Assembly: GCA_036245805.1 (NCBI GenBank)
Contig: BTRK01000006.1
Location: 5,559,613-5,623,612 of the forward strand
Reading direction: 5' to 3'
DNA from: Pristionchus mayeri
Lineage: Eukaryota; Nematoda; Chromadorea; Rhabditida; Neodiplogasteridae
DNA length: 64,000 nucleotides
Shown: in pieces, positions 32,248 through 42,700 of the stretch
Position numbering within the stretch: the stretch's first letter is position 1
Layout of the letters: each line of letters opens with the position of its first letter
The notes under the pieces: model-generated
What the model was told of the DNA's origin: nothing
The model's input: only the letters and a program-made list of their open reading frames with translations
The model's database searches: none
Translations under genes and position numbers: made by a program

Positions 32248-34618
32248 GCACGGGTCTCCTGTAAAAGTGTAGGAAAATGGGTCCCTGTGGCTACTAGAAA
32301 TATTTCGCGTCTCGGATTTCGATTTAACTTTGTTGATGTACACGATTGGGGGTCAGAAGAAGGTCAATCCACTCAGTTCCGTGAAATCTGCACATTATCG
32401 ATTTTTTTGATCTACCGCTTCTAATTGATGTATATCAGTTCATTTACATCCTAGAGATAACTTTGATTTCTCATTTTTCTCGTAATGACGAGCTCTACAA
32501 AAGTGTAAGCAACGTCCAAAAGGATGGAAGCTGTTTTGATACTCATTTCGCCTGAAAACCGATTTTTCAATCGAGAAATCGATCATATAGCGACCGGTAA
32601 CCTAACTTCCAATGGGTTTTATTGCTTCTATGGATTCTACGGACAAAGTTAGTAGGGGTCTACGTTGACAGTACTTCATATATCCATCCCCCCGATATCG
32701 ATTTACTATGTAAGTTCGTGGACATTTAACCAAAACGGTTTTTTGGCTGTATTTCACTTCAAACTATTCCAATCACACTTTTCAAAAAATGAAATCGAAA
32801 GCTCTTTTTGAGACGGAGAAAAGTGTTTCTGAGCAATTTTGCTCTATGATCACTTGTTTTCGAGTTATTCGAACATAAAGCCTATTGGTTGATAAAAATA
32901 CAGACAATAAATACAGACTATATGTCCACGAACTTACATAGTAAATCGACATCGGGGGGATGGTTATATCACGCGTTTTCTGAGAGATTGCATGAATCTA
33001 AGACCTAGTGTTACAAAATATTCACAGTGCTCCAATCTCGACAGAATTTGGACCAATGATTCATGTCAGGATTTATAGTTTTTTGTGAAAAGTCTGGAGC
33101 CGTAAAGTAAAAAATGCCTAAAATCCGGCTCTGAGAACTTCAAAAGTTCTGTAATCAATAACTTGGTTCACAATTATCGTAGAAGGTCGCTCAAAAAACA
33201 GAAATGATCAACTCAACGAGTTCTACAACATCACGTTAAAGTTATCGTCGAGTGATGTCGAAATCACATGGAAAACTACGAAAACCCGTAAACGTGTTTA
33301 CAAATATTAGCCGCCCTGAAAAATATTTTGCCTTTTTCAAGTTGGTTTATTGCCTTTTCCGATTCTCCAGATCATTTGCCATCGGATATCGTCATTTCAG
33401 AATTTTAAAATTTAATCCCGGGCACTTATAGCTTAAGGAAGACCAAAAACAGTCGATTTTTCGAAAATTTCGAAAAATCAAAGATAATAAATCCTGAATT
33501 CGTGCTTCCAAACTGGAACTCTCGTGCTAAAATATCATTTCGGGGTCAACACAATAAGTTTTGAAGTTTAGAGGCAAATTCGATTTAAAAAAATTTTGAG
33601 ATGAAAAAGTCCACTATTTCATCGTACCCTTGAAAAGGGTCGAAATATTCGATTAAAATTTTTATTCTTCAAAACACTCACAAACCTCAAAACTGATTGT
33701 ACTGACTCCGAAATGATATTTTAGCCCGAGAGTTCCAGTTTGGAAGCAAGAATTCGTGATTTATTTATCTTTGATTTTTCGAAATTTTCGAAAAATCGGC
33801 TGTTTTTTGTCTTCTGAAAGCTATAACTGCCCGGGATTAAATTTTAAAATTCTGAAATGACGATATCCGATGTCAAATGATCTGGAGAATCAGAAAATGC
33901 AATAAACTAACTTGAAAAAGGCAAAATATTTTTCAGGGCGGCTTATATTTGTACACCCATTTACGGGTTTTTGTAGTTTTCCATGTGATTTCGACATCAC
34001 TCGACGATAACTTTAACGTGATGTTGTAGAATTCGTTGAGTTGATCATTTCTGTTTTTTGAGCGACCTTCTACGATAATTGCGAACCAAGTTATTGATTA
34101 CAGAACTTTTGAAGTTCTCAGAGCCGGATTTTAGGCATTTTTTACTTTACGGCTGTAAATATTTTGTAACACTGCACCTGCGTTCTATCAGAAGACGTGT
34201 GATATGAAGTACTGTCAACGTAGACCCCTGCTAACTTTGTCCGTAGAATCCATAGAAGCAATAAAACCCATTGGAAGTTAGGTTACCGGTCGCTATATGA
34301 TCCATTTCTCGATTGGAAAATCGGCTTTCATGCGAAATGAGTATCAAAACATCCTTTTGGACGTTGCTTACACTTTTGTAGAGCTCGTCATTACGAGAAA
34401 AATGAGAAAACAAAGTTATCTCTAGGATGTAAATGAACTGATATACATCAATTAGAAGCGGTAGATCAAAAAATCGATAATGTGCAGATTTCACGGAACT
34501 GAGTGGATTGACCTTCTTCTGACCCCCAATCGTGTACATCAACAAAGTTAAATCGAAATCCGAGACGCGAAATATTTCTAGTATCCAGCATTCCCACAAT
34601 TTTACAGGAGACCCGTGA
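32248..34618. mobile_element. 2.37 kb foldback element with TA duplication
   Basis: The ends are GCACGGGTCTCCTGTAAAA and its inverse, flanked by TA (32246-32247 and 34619-34620). The arms pair over most of their length, for example TCAATCCACTCAGTTCCGTG at about 32368 against its inverse at about 34489. Removing the element restores a continuous GCCCA-TA-ACCCGTC sequence, as expected from the mirror arm near 29577. The left arm holds an extra nested palindrome (32679-32970). No transposase was recognised. It belongs to the same end family as the 11016 element. Confidence 0.88.
32679..32970. mobile_element. Nested palindrome in the left arm
   Basis: CCATCCCCCCGATATCGATT and its near-inverse (GACATCGGGGGGATGG) bound the piece; the arms include TTTACTATGTAAGTTCGTGG. 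The opposite arm of the host element lacks it, so it inserted after the host formed. Confidence 0.7.
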
Positions 34619-34894
34619 TAACCCGTCCCCTCAGCCGCTCGCTCTCACCCGGCGCGTGTAGAGCGCACTCCGTCTACGTGAAATCTCCCTTCCCTTTCTC
34701 GTCGGGGATGCGGGAGCGTGGGTGGGACCACGCTCCCGGGAGAACTTCATTTTTATTTAAAGTGAACAAACACCCAGCCCCGACCGTCCCCTGGTGGCCT
34801 CACCCGGTCAGTGCGCTCCCCCGCACTGATCCCCGTGACCTGAAGGAACAACTTTTGGCGAACCATCACCGACGGGTCGGGAAAAAAATGAAAG
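34619..34894 (+). repeat. GC-rich two-module element, copy 9
   Basis: Complete, with a perfect terminal hairpin in module A (GGGAGCGTGG against CCACGCTCCC). The 3' end is slightly worn (GGGTCGGGAAAA). Confidence 0.85.
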
Positions 34895-34929
34895 CAATAG
34901 ATGGGAATGGAGGGAAGTTCATGTGATAT

Positions 34930-35570
34930 CTTGCATATTCTCAAAGGTTAGTGAAGACAAGAAGCAAGCATCGAGTTGCAGCAGGACGAGCATCTGTTGG
35001 AAAACCAAGGTGGTTACGGTAACTCGAGGGTACTGTAGATGCAGCAATCACAAACTGACTCTGCAGGTGAACTTACAAAAGAGCGCCATCATGGAGTTCG
35101 CGACCGCCTCGTACAAGGTGTACTGTAACTGCTGGATACTGTACCCGGCCATCGATTGATTACGGTAATCAATAATCGATTTCTGATCCGAATTCATGGA
35201 TTACTAGCCGAGTTCGAATATGTATAGAATGAAACCCACGCGAATTTAACCACCCTCAACATCGACTCACATCCAGGCAATGATACTGTACCCCTCGATC
35301 TACAGTATTATGATCTACAGTATCCTAACGTACCACAGGTCTGCGCCGATGGATCTCGAGTGGAGCCGAATGAAGACTCGCACGACTACATCCATGCCAA
35401 CTGGATCGAAGCACCCGACAAGCGACATCACGTCTGCACCCAGGTATACGGTATCCGGGGCACGGTACCGGATTATCGATCGGATATTCAGAGACCAATC
35501 GCCGCTACCATCGACGAGTTCTCGCATATGGTCTCCCCATTCAACATCGGCTACCCGGCGGAGCGTCGTT
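34930..35570 (+). pseudogene. PTP-domain N-terminal half, unit 3
   Basis: Exons in order: an ELQQDEHLLENQ-like start, VNLQKSAIMEFATASYK (near 35068-35120), a linker exon, then 35339-35443 after ACCACAG reading VCADGSRVEPNEDSHDYIHA and on to HHVCTQ. A 48-nt intron (35444-35491) leads to RPIAATIDEFSHMVSPFNIG. This matches the PTP [DV..C.D.TRV]-[DYIHAN]-[CTQ.P]-[DFW.MV] series; W of DFW is S here. The frame is open across the last two exons, making this the best-preserved + strand N-half. It ends at a GC-rich element. Confidence 0.78.
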
Positions 35571-35571
35571 C

Positions 35572-35849
35572 ATAACCCGTCGCCCCCTGCTTTTTCTCAC
35601 CCGGCGTGTGTAGAGCGCACTCACCGTACATGAGAGCTACCTTCTCGTTATCTTTGGGGATGCGGGAGCGTGGATGTGACCACACTCTCGGGAATGCTCT
35701 TTGCAGTCAATATCTAATATAATTCTAAAGGAAATAATGCCCCGTCCGTCTCCTGGTGGCCTCACCCGGCCAGTGTGCTCCCCCGCACTGGTTCCTGTGA
35801 CCAAGAGGCTACAACTTTTGGCGAGCCACCACCGACGGGTCGGGGCAAC
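35572..35849 (+). repeat. GC-rich two-module element, copy 10
   Basis: Complete. The module A hairpin has GAGCGTGG against CCACACTC, giving one mismatch. Confidence 0.85.
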
Positions 35850-35984
35850 AGGAAAGCAATAGAGGGGAATGGAGGGAAGTTCATGTGATATCTTGCATAT
35901 TCTCAAAGGTTTTTGGAGTTTGCGACCGCCTCGTACAAAGTGTACTGTAGCTGCTATTTACCGTACCCGATCATCGATATATTA

Positions 35985-36455
35985 CGGTAGTGGATAATCG
36001 ATAATCGATTGCTGAACAGACTTCTGGCCGAAAGGCTTGAGAAGTTTAAGTGGACGCAAAAGCCAAGCATCGAATTGAAGTAGGAGGAGCAGCTGTTAGA
36101 AAGCAAACACTGCAAGGTGGTTACGGTAACTCGAGGGTGCTGTAGATGCAGCAATCGCAAACTAACTCTGCAGGTGAACTTGTACCAGAACGCCTTCATG
36201 GAGTTCGCGACCGCCTCGTACAAGGCGTATTGTAGTAATCAATAATTGATTGCAGATCGGAATTGGGCTACTGGCCGAATTCGAAAGAAGCAGACTGAAG
36301 CGGTTGGACAAGCGACAGTACATTTTCACTCAGGTATACGGTGTCTGGGGTATGGTACCCGATTCTCGATCCGAAACTTAGGGACCAATCGCCGCTATGA
36401 CGACTTCTGGCAAACGGTCTCCCCGTTCAACTTCGACTACAAGCGAAGTGCCGCC
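35985..36455 (+). pseudogene. PTP-domain N-terminal half, unit 4
   Basis: Carries VNLYQNAFMEFATASYK (near 36175-36228), then directly LDKRQYIFTQ ending at 36334, a short intron, and GPIAA. After GPIAA a 4-nt deletion relative to unit 1 shifts the frame inside the DFW block. The DYIHAN part of the exon is missing. It is a tandem copy of unit 3 about 1 kb downstream. Confidence 0.7.
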
Positions 36456-36457
36456 CA

Positions 36458-36731
36458 AAACCCGTCACCCCAGCTGCTCGTTCTCACCCGGCGCGTGTAG
36501 AGCGCACTCAGCCTACGGGCAAGCTGATTTCTTTTCTTCGTCGGGGATGCGGCAGCGTGGGTGTGACTACTCTCCCGGGAGAATCCTATGGGGAGATGTG
36601 GGCTTGGGTGGGATTTTAGAACAGCCCCGACCGTCCCCTAGTGGCCTCACTCGGCAAGTGCGCTCCCCCGCACTGTGCCCTCGTGACCAGAAGGGTTTTT
36701 GGCGAGCCACCACCTACGGGTCGGGGCAACA
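36458..36731 (+). repeat. GC-rich two-module element, copy 11
   Basis: Complete. The module A hairpin is partly degraded (GGCAGCGTGG against CTACTCTCCC). Confidence 0.8.
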
Positions 36732-36796
36732 ATCTCTTTTTTAGGAGAAGTGCGGGTACGAGAAACATTCACGCTGTCCGTGATCTTTGATCTCTT

Positions 36797-37690
36797 ACAG
36801 ATTCATCGTTATGCTCTGCATATCATGGAGTGTGGCAAGAAGAAGTGCGAGCAGTACTGACCTGAGGAGGTACGGTATACCATCCTACCGTATCCTCATA
36901 TTGGGAACAGTGTCCTCCCAGCGTACTCACCCACCGTATACCAGAGCGGGCACTGATAGTCGAGGGAACTGCTAAGGAAGAGTTTGAGAAGTTAATAACG
37001 GTCGCCAATCTGATGAAGACCGACGGCACGATGAATACAGTATACACTCCCTGATCTTCCTTGACCCTCCCTCATACTACAGTACTCAAAACGGTTCCCT
37101 TCAGAAGTCTCGAAATGTCGAACACATCATCTGGAACAATTGGTCCTCCGACCCCTCGCATACTTCAAAATGCTCGACAAGCTACACAAGTTCTCCATCA
37201 TCGTCATCCACTGCTCTGCAGGTATACTGTAGGGATACGGTACCGTAGGATACTGTATCATACAGAAGCTACCGTAGTCAGGAATCTGCCGAACTGGAAC
37301 GATCGACGGATCGATCTCATCCTATTGCGGTTGAATGCGAGGGAAATCAAGACGCCGAAGGAGGTGTACCATCTGACCTACGGTGCTCAGTCTACCGTAT
37401 TCCACTTCTTCCTATTCGAATAAGAGAAATCGATAATTCTCAGAATATTGGCAGGTTCGCGCTTATTCGAGCGGGCGCGTGAAGTTCCGCCCGCTAGTGG
37501 AGAAAAGCGTGCCCTTCTTGTTTTACACACTCTCTCGCTCTGTTTGACCGGCGAGAGGGCAAACCAAATTATGAGGGCGCAAGCCGACTTGTCAGCACAA
37601 CAGCGTACCAATTTGCCTCCGCTGCTCGCACACTCGGCATGGTAAGGGAGGCCCATGAGAGTTACATCTTGAAAGCAATCTGACATGCTT
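36797..37690 (+). pseudogene. PTP-domain C-terminal half, units 3/4
   Basis: After TCTTACAG the sequence gives FIVMLC in one frame and MECGKKKCEQY in the next, together the PTP IVMLC..xEx-GKxKCxQYWP block; the W codon is TGA. Then come VEGTAKEEFEKLI and the loop exon with VEHIIWNNW, followed by FKMLDKLHKFSIIVIHCSA ending at the donor near 37220. The last exons read LNAREIKTPKEVYHLTYG. The frameshift, the nonsense change at a key Trp and a lost HCSAG-GRTG continuation mark it as dead. It mirrors 27743-28345. Confidence 0.75.
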
Positions 37691-37837
37691 CATCAGATTG
37701 ACAGTGACTGTAAATTCAACATGTATTGTTTCTTTTGTTTCATCAACTCGTTGTCAGTGCTAACAACAAACAACAAACTAATAAATAGTCATATTTCCGT
37801 GGAAAGTATGTACGACCCTGCAAGTGCAGACTCGCTC

Positions 37838-38129
37838 GAAGCTCCGCCCACTTTGCTCGTCCTCCGCCTCGCGCTCGACCCCGTCGCGTGTAGAGCGCAG
37901 TGCGCCTATGGAGGACCTCCCTTTCCCGCCCTCGTCGGGGATGCGGGAGTGTGGGTGGAACCACGCTCTCGGGAAAGCACCCACTTTCGGTTCATACGAA
38001 AATTTAAAGGAAATGATGCCCCGTCCGTCCCCTGGTGGCCTCACCCGGTCAGTGTGCTCCTCCGCACTTGCCCCCGTGACCAAAATCCACCACTTTTGGC
38101 GGGCCACTACCGACGGGTCGGGCCAACAA
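37838..38129 (+). repeat. GC-rich two-module element, copy 12
   Basis: Complete; mirror of copy 6 in the outer left arm (shared neighbouring text CGAAGCTCCGCCCACTTTG and CGACCCCGTCGCG). Confidence 0.82.
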
Positions 38130-38410
38130 GGTATGCTGTAGCCAATGATTACCGTTGTGGAGGCGTACTGTATGATACTGTAACTACCGTACCCTGGCAT
38201 TTGCCGAGCTGCGCCGTGTGGCAAGAATAAGTGCGAGAAGCACTGTCCAGAGTGGAGTGGAAGGTACCGTAACTCGTTCTACCATTTTCTCAGTCTGGGT
38301 ACATTATCCTCCTACCGTAATCACGTACCGTAATCCAGAGTTTTTTTTACGGAGCGCTTACAGTCAAGGCGACCGGCGAGGATTCCGCTAATGAAGAAAT
38401 CGATTGAGAA
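38130..38410 (+). pseudogene. PTP remnant (GKNKCEKHCPEW block)
   Basis: At about 38218-38262 the frame gives GKNKCEKHCPEW, matching the GKxKCxQYWPE block. It is followed by GTACCGTAAC and a short TVKATGEDSANEE piece. No other catalytic part is present. Confidence 0.55.
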
Positions 38411-38506
38411 CAAAAAGCATTAACGGAAAATCCCTGAAATAAAGAGTGTGACATTCAAACAATTGCTTGATTCGCAATACAATCAAGGAAAAATATCAAA
38501 ACATTT

Positions 38507-38578
38507 GATCTCGGGCGGGCTCGAACCGCCGGCTTTCTGTGTGTTAGACAGATGTGATAACCACTACACCACGAGATC
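38507..38578 (-). tRNA. tRNA-Val (anticodon AAC)
   Basis: The minus-strand cloverleaf is complete: acceptor GATCTCG/CGAGATC, D arm GTGTAGTGGTTATCAC, anticodon loop CTAACAC with AAC, T arm GGCGGTTCGAGCCCGCC. Both pol III boxes are good. One of six copies in the window. Confidence 0.9.
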
Positions 38579-39006
38579 TGTGGCATGAAGGGCGGGAAAT
38601 CTCTCCTCGTTCTGGCCTGCTCTGAGTTCTGCACCATCGCTGTGAACATTTTCATCTGATTAGATCTGAAACGGTAAATATTTTGGGACGAATCCTCCAG
38701 GATTCATTATTGCGATGTTATTCTTGCCATTCATCTTGTTGTAGTTACATGGATCATTGTTTTCAAATAAAAAATCAATAAATCAATAAATCAGTTCTTG
38801 CTCTCCTCGTTTTGCACACTCTCTCGCCGGTTAGTGAAAGAGAGAGAGCATGCATATCGAAGAGAGCCAGACGACTACTCGAATCTCCTCTTTATGGCTT
38901 GTAAAATGCATTTAAAATTACCAATTGATAGTAGAATTCGAAAGGTTCAGTTCGCCGTCTCTTCAGTTCACACACTCTCTCGGCCGATCGAGGCAGAGAG
39001 TGATGG

Positions 39007-39274
39007 CGCTCGTTCGACCCCGTCGCGTATAGAGCGCACTCAGCCTATGGACGATCTCGCTCTCTCTGCCTCATCGGGGATGCGGGAGCGAGGGTCTGAC
39101 CACGCTCCCGGGAAAGTTAATGGAATCCTCTAATGAATGTCTACAACCTCCGATAGGCTCCATGCCCTGTTCGTCCCGTGGTGTCCTCACCCGGTCAGTG
39201 TGCTCCCCCGCACTGGTCCCCGTGACCAAGAGGCCACAGCTTTAGGAGAGCCACCACCGACGGGTCGGGGCAAC
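39007..39274 (+). repeat. GC-rich two-module element, copy 13
   Basis: Complete but with changes in module B (GCCCTGTTCGTCCCGTGG). No PTP exon follows. Confidence 0.8.
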
Positions 39275-39379
39275 ACCAATGTATTCAATGTGTCAATTGA
39301 TGAATGAATAGTAGTAGGGACGGCTAAACGATAGCGATGTTCAGTAGCAGGCGAGGGAGAGAAAGCGAGCGCAACTTTT

Positions 39380-39451
39380 GATCTCAGTCATGCTCGAACC
39401 GCCGGCCTTCTGTGTGTTAGACAGATGTGATAACCACTACACCACGAGATC
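39380..39451 (-). pseudogene. tRNA-Val (AAC) pseudogene
   Basis: The anticodon and D arms match the neighbour at 38507 exactly. The 3' T stem is mutated (GGTTCGAGCATGACTGAG in place of GGTTCGAGCCCGCCCGAG), so the T arm cannot pair. Confidence 0.85.
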
Positions 39452-39770
39452 TGCTCAGGGTATGGCGAGATTTGCATACATATTCAATGACACTCTCAAT
39501 TTGGTTAATCGGTCGAGATGGTAATGAAGAAACGGAGCCCCGAAAGTCGAACTCTACTAAGGAAGGTTATTGTGGGTCGTGTTTCAGGCAAGATAAACAT
39601 ATGCAAAAATCTGATCAATTCTAAATTTAAATGTGTACTCAGTAACTGACATTTAATTAATTTATCCCGTCATTGTTCGTTTCTTTTCATTTCACTCCAC
39701 TCAGTTCATTCTCCTCTCTTTCCTTCACGCCGAACGGTTGGTGTGACTACTTTTTCTTGTAAATTATGCT

Positions 39771-39775
39771 TTCAG
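39771..39775 (+). promoter_or_regulatory. Acceptor directly before the start codon (likely trans-splice site)
   Basis: GCTTTCAG is immediately followed by ATG of the Cys-rich gene. In nematodes such a placement usually reflects SL trans-splicing onto the first coding exon; a 5' UTR intron is the alternative. Confidence 0.5.
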
Positions 39776-42700
39776 ATGGCATTATCGTTCCTTTTCATAG
39801 TGATGCTCTGGAATGGGCTCTTGCTAGTCAGAGGAGGTAGGTCATTTGTATACTGACAGTGTCTCCTTTCTTTCTATCTCTCCCCCTCTCTATGTGTCTC
39901 TCCTCTCCTCCTTCCCCTCTTCATTCTGCTCCCATTATGTTCGTTCACGATCATACTTCGAGCGCTGAAAGATACTTTTGGTTAAACATTTCACAGGCTT
40001 ACAATTTAATCATTCCTCGTTAGGTTGTGACTACAACACAAGGAAAGGCATGGATAGCGGCCCCTGCTTTCCTGCCGGCCACTGCAAGGAAGTGAGTGAA
40101 CATTTTAATTTTTTTCATTTATAAAATACGTTTATTACCAACCATCTGGTGCATTCGTCTCCTGACGACGCTTTTCTCCCAAGATCGGAGAATACACATG
40201 CGACAATGGATTTCAGTTACAGTTAGTCGTTTATATTTTATGGAGACTAGCCTTTCTAAACAGTTCCCATTATTCATTATCAATATTCACCTAAAACTTA
40301 ACAAATTCATTGGCATTTTGATAATTGCTCATCGCCCTCCACCACCACACATTGCTAGGCATCATTCCGGACTGTGTTTTGAACTGTGTGTTGTTTTGAA
40401 CTGTGTTTTGAACTGGAACTGTGTTTTGCTAGGCATCATTCCCTGATTTTCGGCCGCACAAACCTTTGCCTTGCCCATGAGAATGGAGAGGAGAGTATGC
40501 CAAATATCGAAGAAGCGCCAATTCGTTCGTGCAGGTTCATGCCTGACGGAGGAGGCGCTGAACAGTGGATAAAAGCTGACAAACTCGCCCGCGATGAATA
40601 TTTTGACCGACTTAGGGTACATGTGAAAAATAAGATATCTTTCGTGATTCCTCGACGCATTCGATGCATGAAAGAGAGTGAGTCCCATAATACATTATTT
40701 AAAAAACATTTGATTTAAAAAATTAAAGATCATGTTACTTGCATAACGATGATCAGTTTAGAACTAGTCGAGGACTTGTAGAGGTCAAGCATAGCAGTCT
40801 TTCAAATTCATTTGTGACGTTACACTCCCAACAAATACATATTTTTATTTTCTAGAGCAGTGTGACCTCACACACTTTGTCAACGAGAATTGCGAGATTG
40901 ATAATCAGTGCATACCGGAATGTTATTTATGGTGTTTAAATGCAGTTACACACATTGTCATTAAGCCATACCATATTGGTCTCGGGCTAGGTTTCAAGGG
41001 CTTCAGTCTGCAAGCGCAATTCATAAACAAGTGAGATATTTGAAATATTCAAGAAAAGTGCCAGGGATGACCATTCCATGCGATCTAGTGACCTAGCCAG
41101 TGCGACAATTTACTGATCACTACTCTGAACATGAAAATTTGTAGGAAAACAGAAGATAAAATCTTTATTTCTTCTCAGATCCTGGATCGATCTTTCTTCC
41201 GCAGTTTGCGTAGTAGCAAGCCTGCATCCCGTATCAACGAAATATGAGATTCGCCCCAGGGGAAGCGATATGATATACGACCAGGACTATCCGATGGCAT
41301 TCAGATGTGTTCAGAAGAGTGGGTATTTGGCACTTCTTCGGTTTCTTGCCACCCCTTCTCATTTCCCCCTCCCTCCCCATTATTCAGGGAACGAGCGCCC
41401 GAAAATCAGGGAATAATGACCAGGAATGAGTGGGCTAGATGAGGAAGATGACATGGGTGGCCAGAAACCGATGAAGTGCCGAGTATTGTTTTATGCTAAC
41501 GATGCTTTCGTAATAGATTTCTCGATAAGGCGACAAAAGAAAACGCGGAATAAAACAAATATTTTTTGAGAACACAAAATTCAATGAATTTTCAAATCAG
41601 AATGTGCTCGCTGCCCGCATCCCTGTCCCACTTGCTCGTCCGATCCAAAACCTGTGCCCACGCGTCCAACCGAAGCCAGTCAGTGGAACCAATGCGCGAA
41701 ATTCAGCGTGAGTAGTTTCATTTATTAAATATATTTGCTTTTTATTCAGAAAAAAATATAAACTTATGCCAAAGAAAAATGTTTCATTCAGTGCGGTAGG
41801 CATTCCCGTATGATTATTGATACTGAAGTGCATTCGAATGGTGAAATCGAGTGTGTATTCAATGAGAGTAGTCGTGAGGTCGGATGGATGATGAACAAAT
41901 CGAGAAAAGTGGCGGAGGTTCAGTGCGAATGTACGTTTGCTTATCGCAATAATTTCCTGCCACCTTACTTATTGGAGTTCATAGTAAAATGAGAGAGTGT
42001 GAAAATGCAAGAGGGACTCTCCTAATTCTCCATGCTCTCTCATTTTACTATGAACTCCAATTAGTACAGCGGTAGAATGTGATCTATGCCGAATGGGACG
42101 AAAACAATGGACAAAACAATAACAATAACAACTACAAAAAACAATGTCTTTCGAAATTTGTGCGTTGCGACCACAGTATTGGGAAGAATAATAGGAAAAA
42201 TGAAAAAAAATATATATATATTCGCAAATATGTTGCTCTCGATATGGTCGGAATAATTTAACTAAATTATTAACTTTAAATGTAAATATAATTATTACAG
42301 GTTCGAATAGACGACACGAACCCGGGAAGCTGCTCGAAAAAGATGTATTTCACATCAGGAGCTGGCGCAGCGGTAAGCACTTCTGTTCCTTATCTATATT
42401 TCGGCTAAACTCGTTGTAGTTCATATCATTAATGACGAATCGATTATTTTATAAATCTCCAGTAATCGCTAAAACACTGTAGGAATGTTCAGGCAGTGAA
42501 ATCTAAAGCGCACCCACTCTGCAAATTTCAGGTAGAAATAGATAGTTTTGCGTGCAACTTCGCGACGGGGACGTGGATCGCAACAAAAAGGCATGACGAG
42601 CAAACGGTTATACCCGCCATGAGGGCCAGTGATTTTTTGTTGCATTTTTTAACTTAATTATTTAATTATTTCTGACATACTGAGTAGATATTTTGTTACT

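Noticed and set aside
36797..37690. A working PTP gene joining units 3/4 N-half to this C-half
   Set aside because: The order of exons is right, but there is a frameshift after the VMLC block, a stop at the conserved Trp and a GC element between halves, so I treat it as a pseudogene.
37685..38230. 181-codon open frame
   Set aside because: Crosses GC element copy 12 and flanking DNA without splice logic or family motifs.
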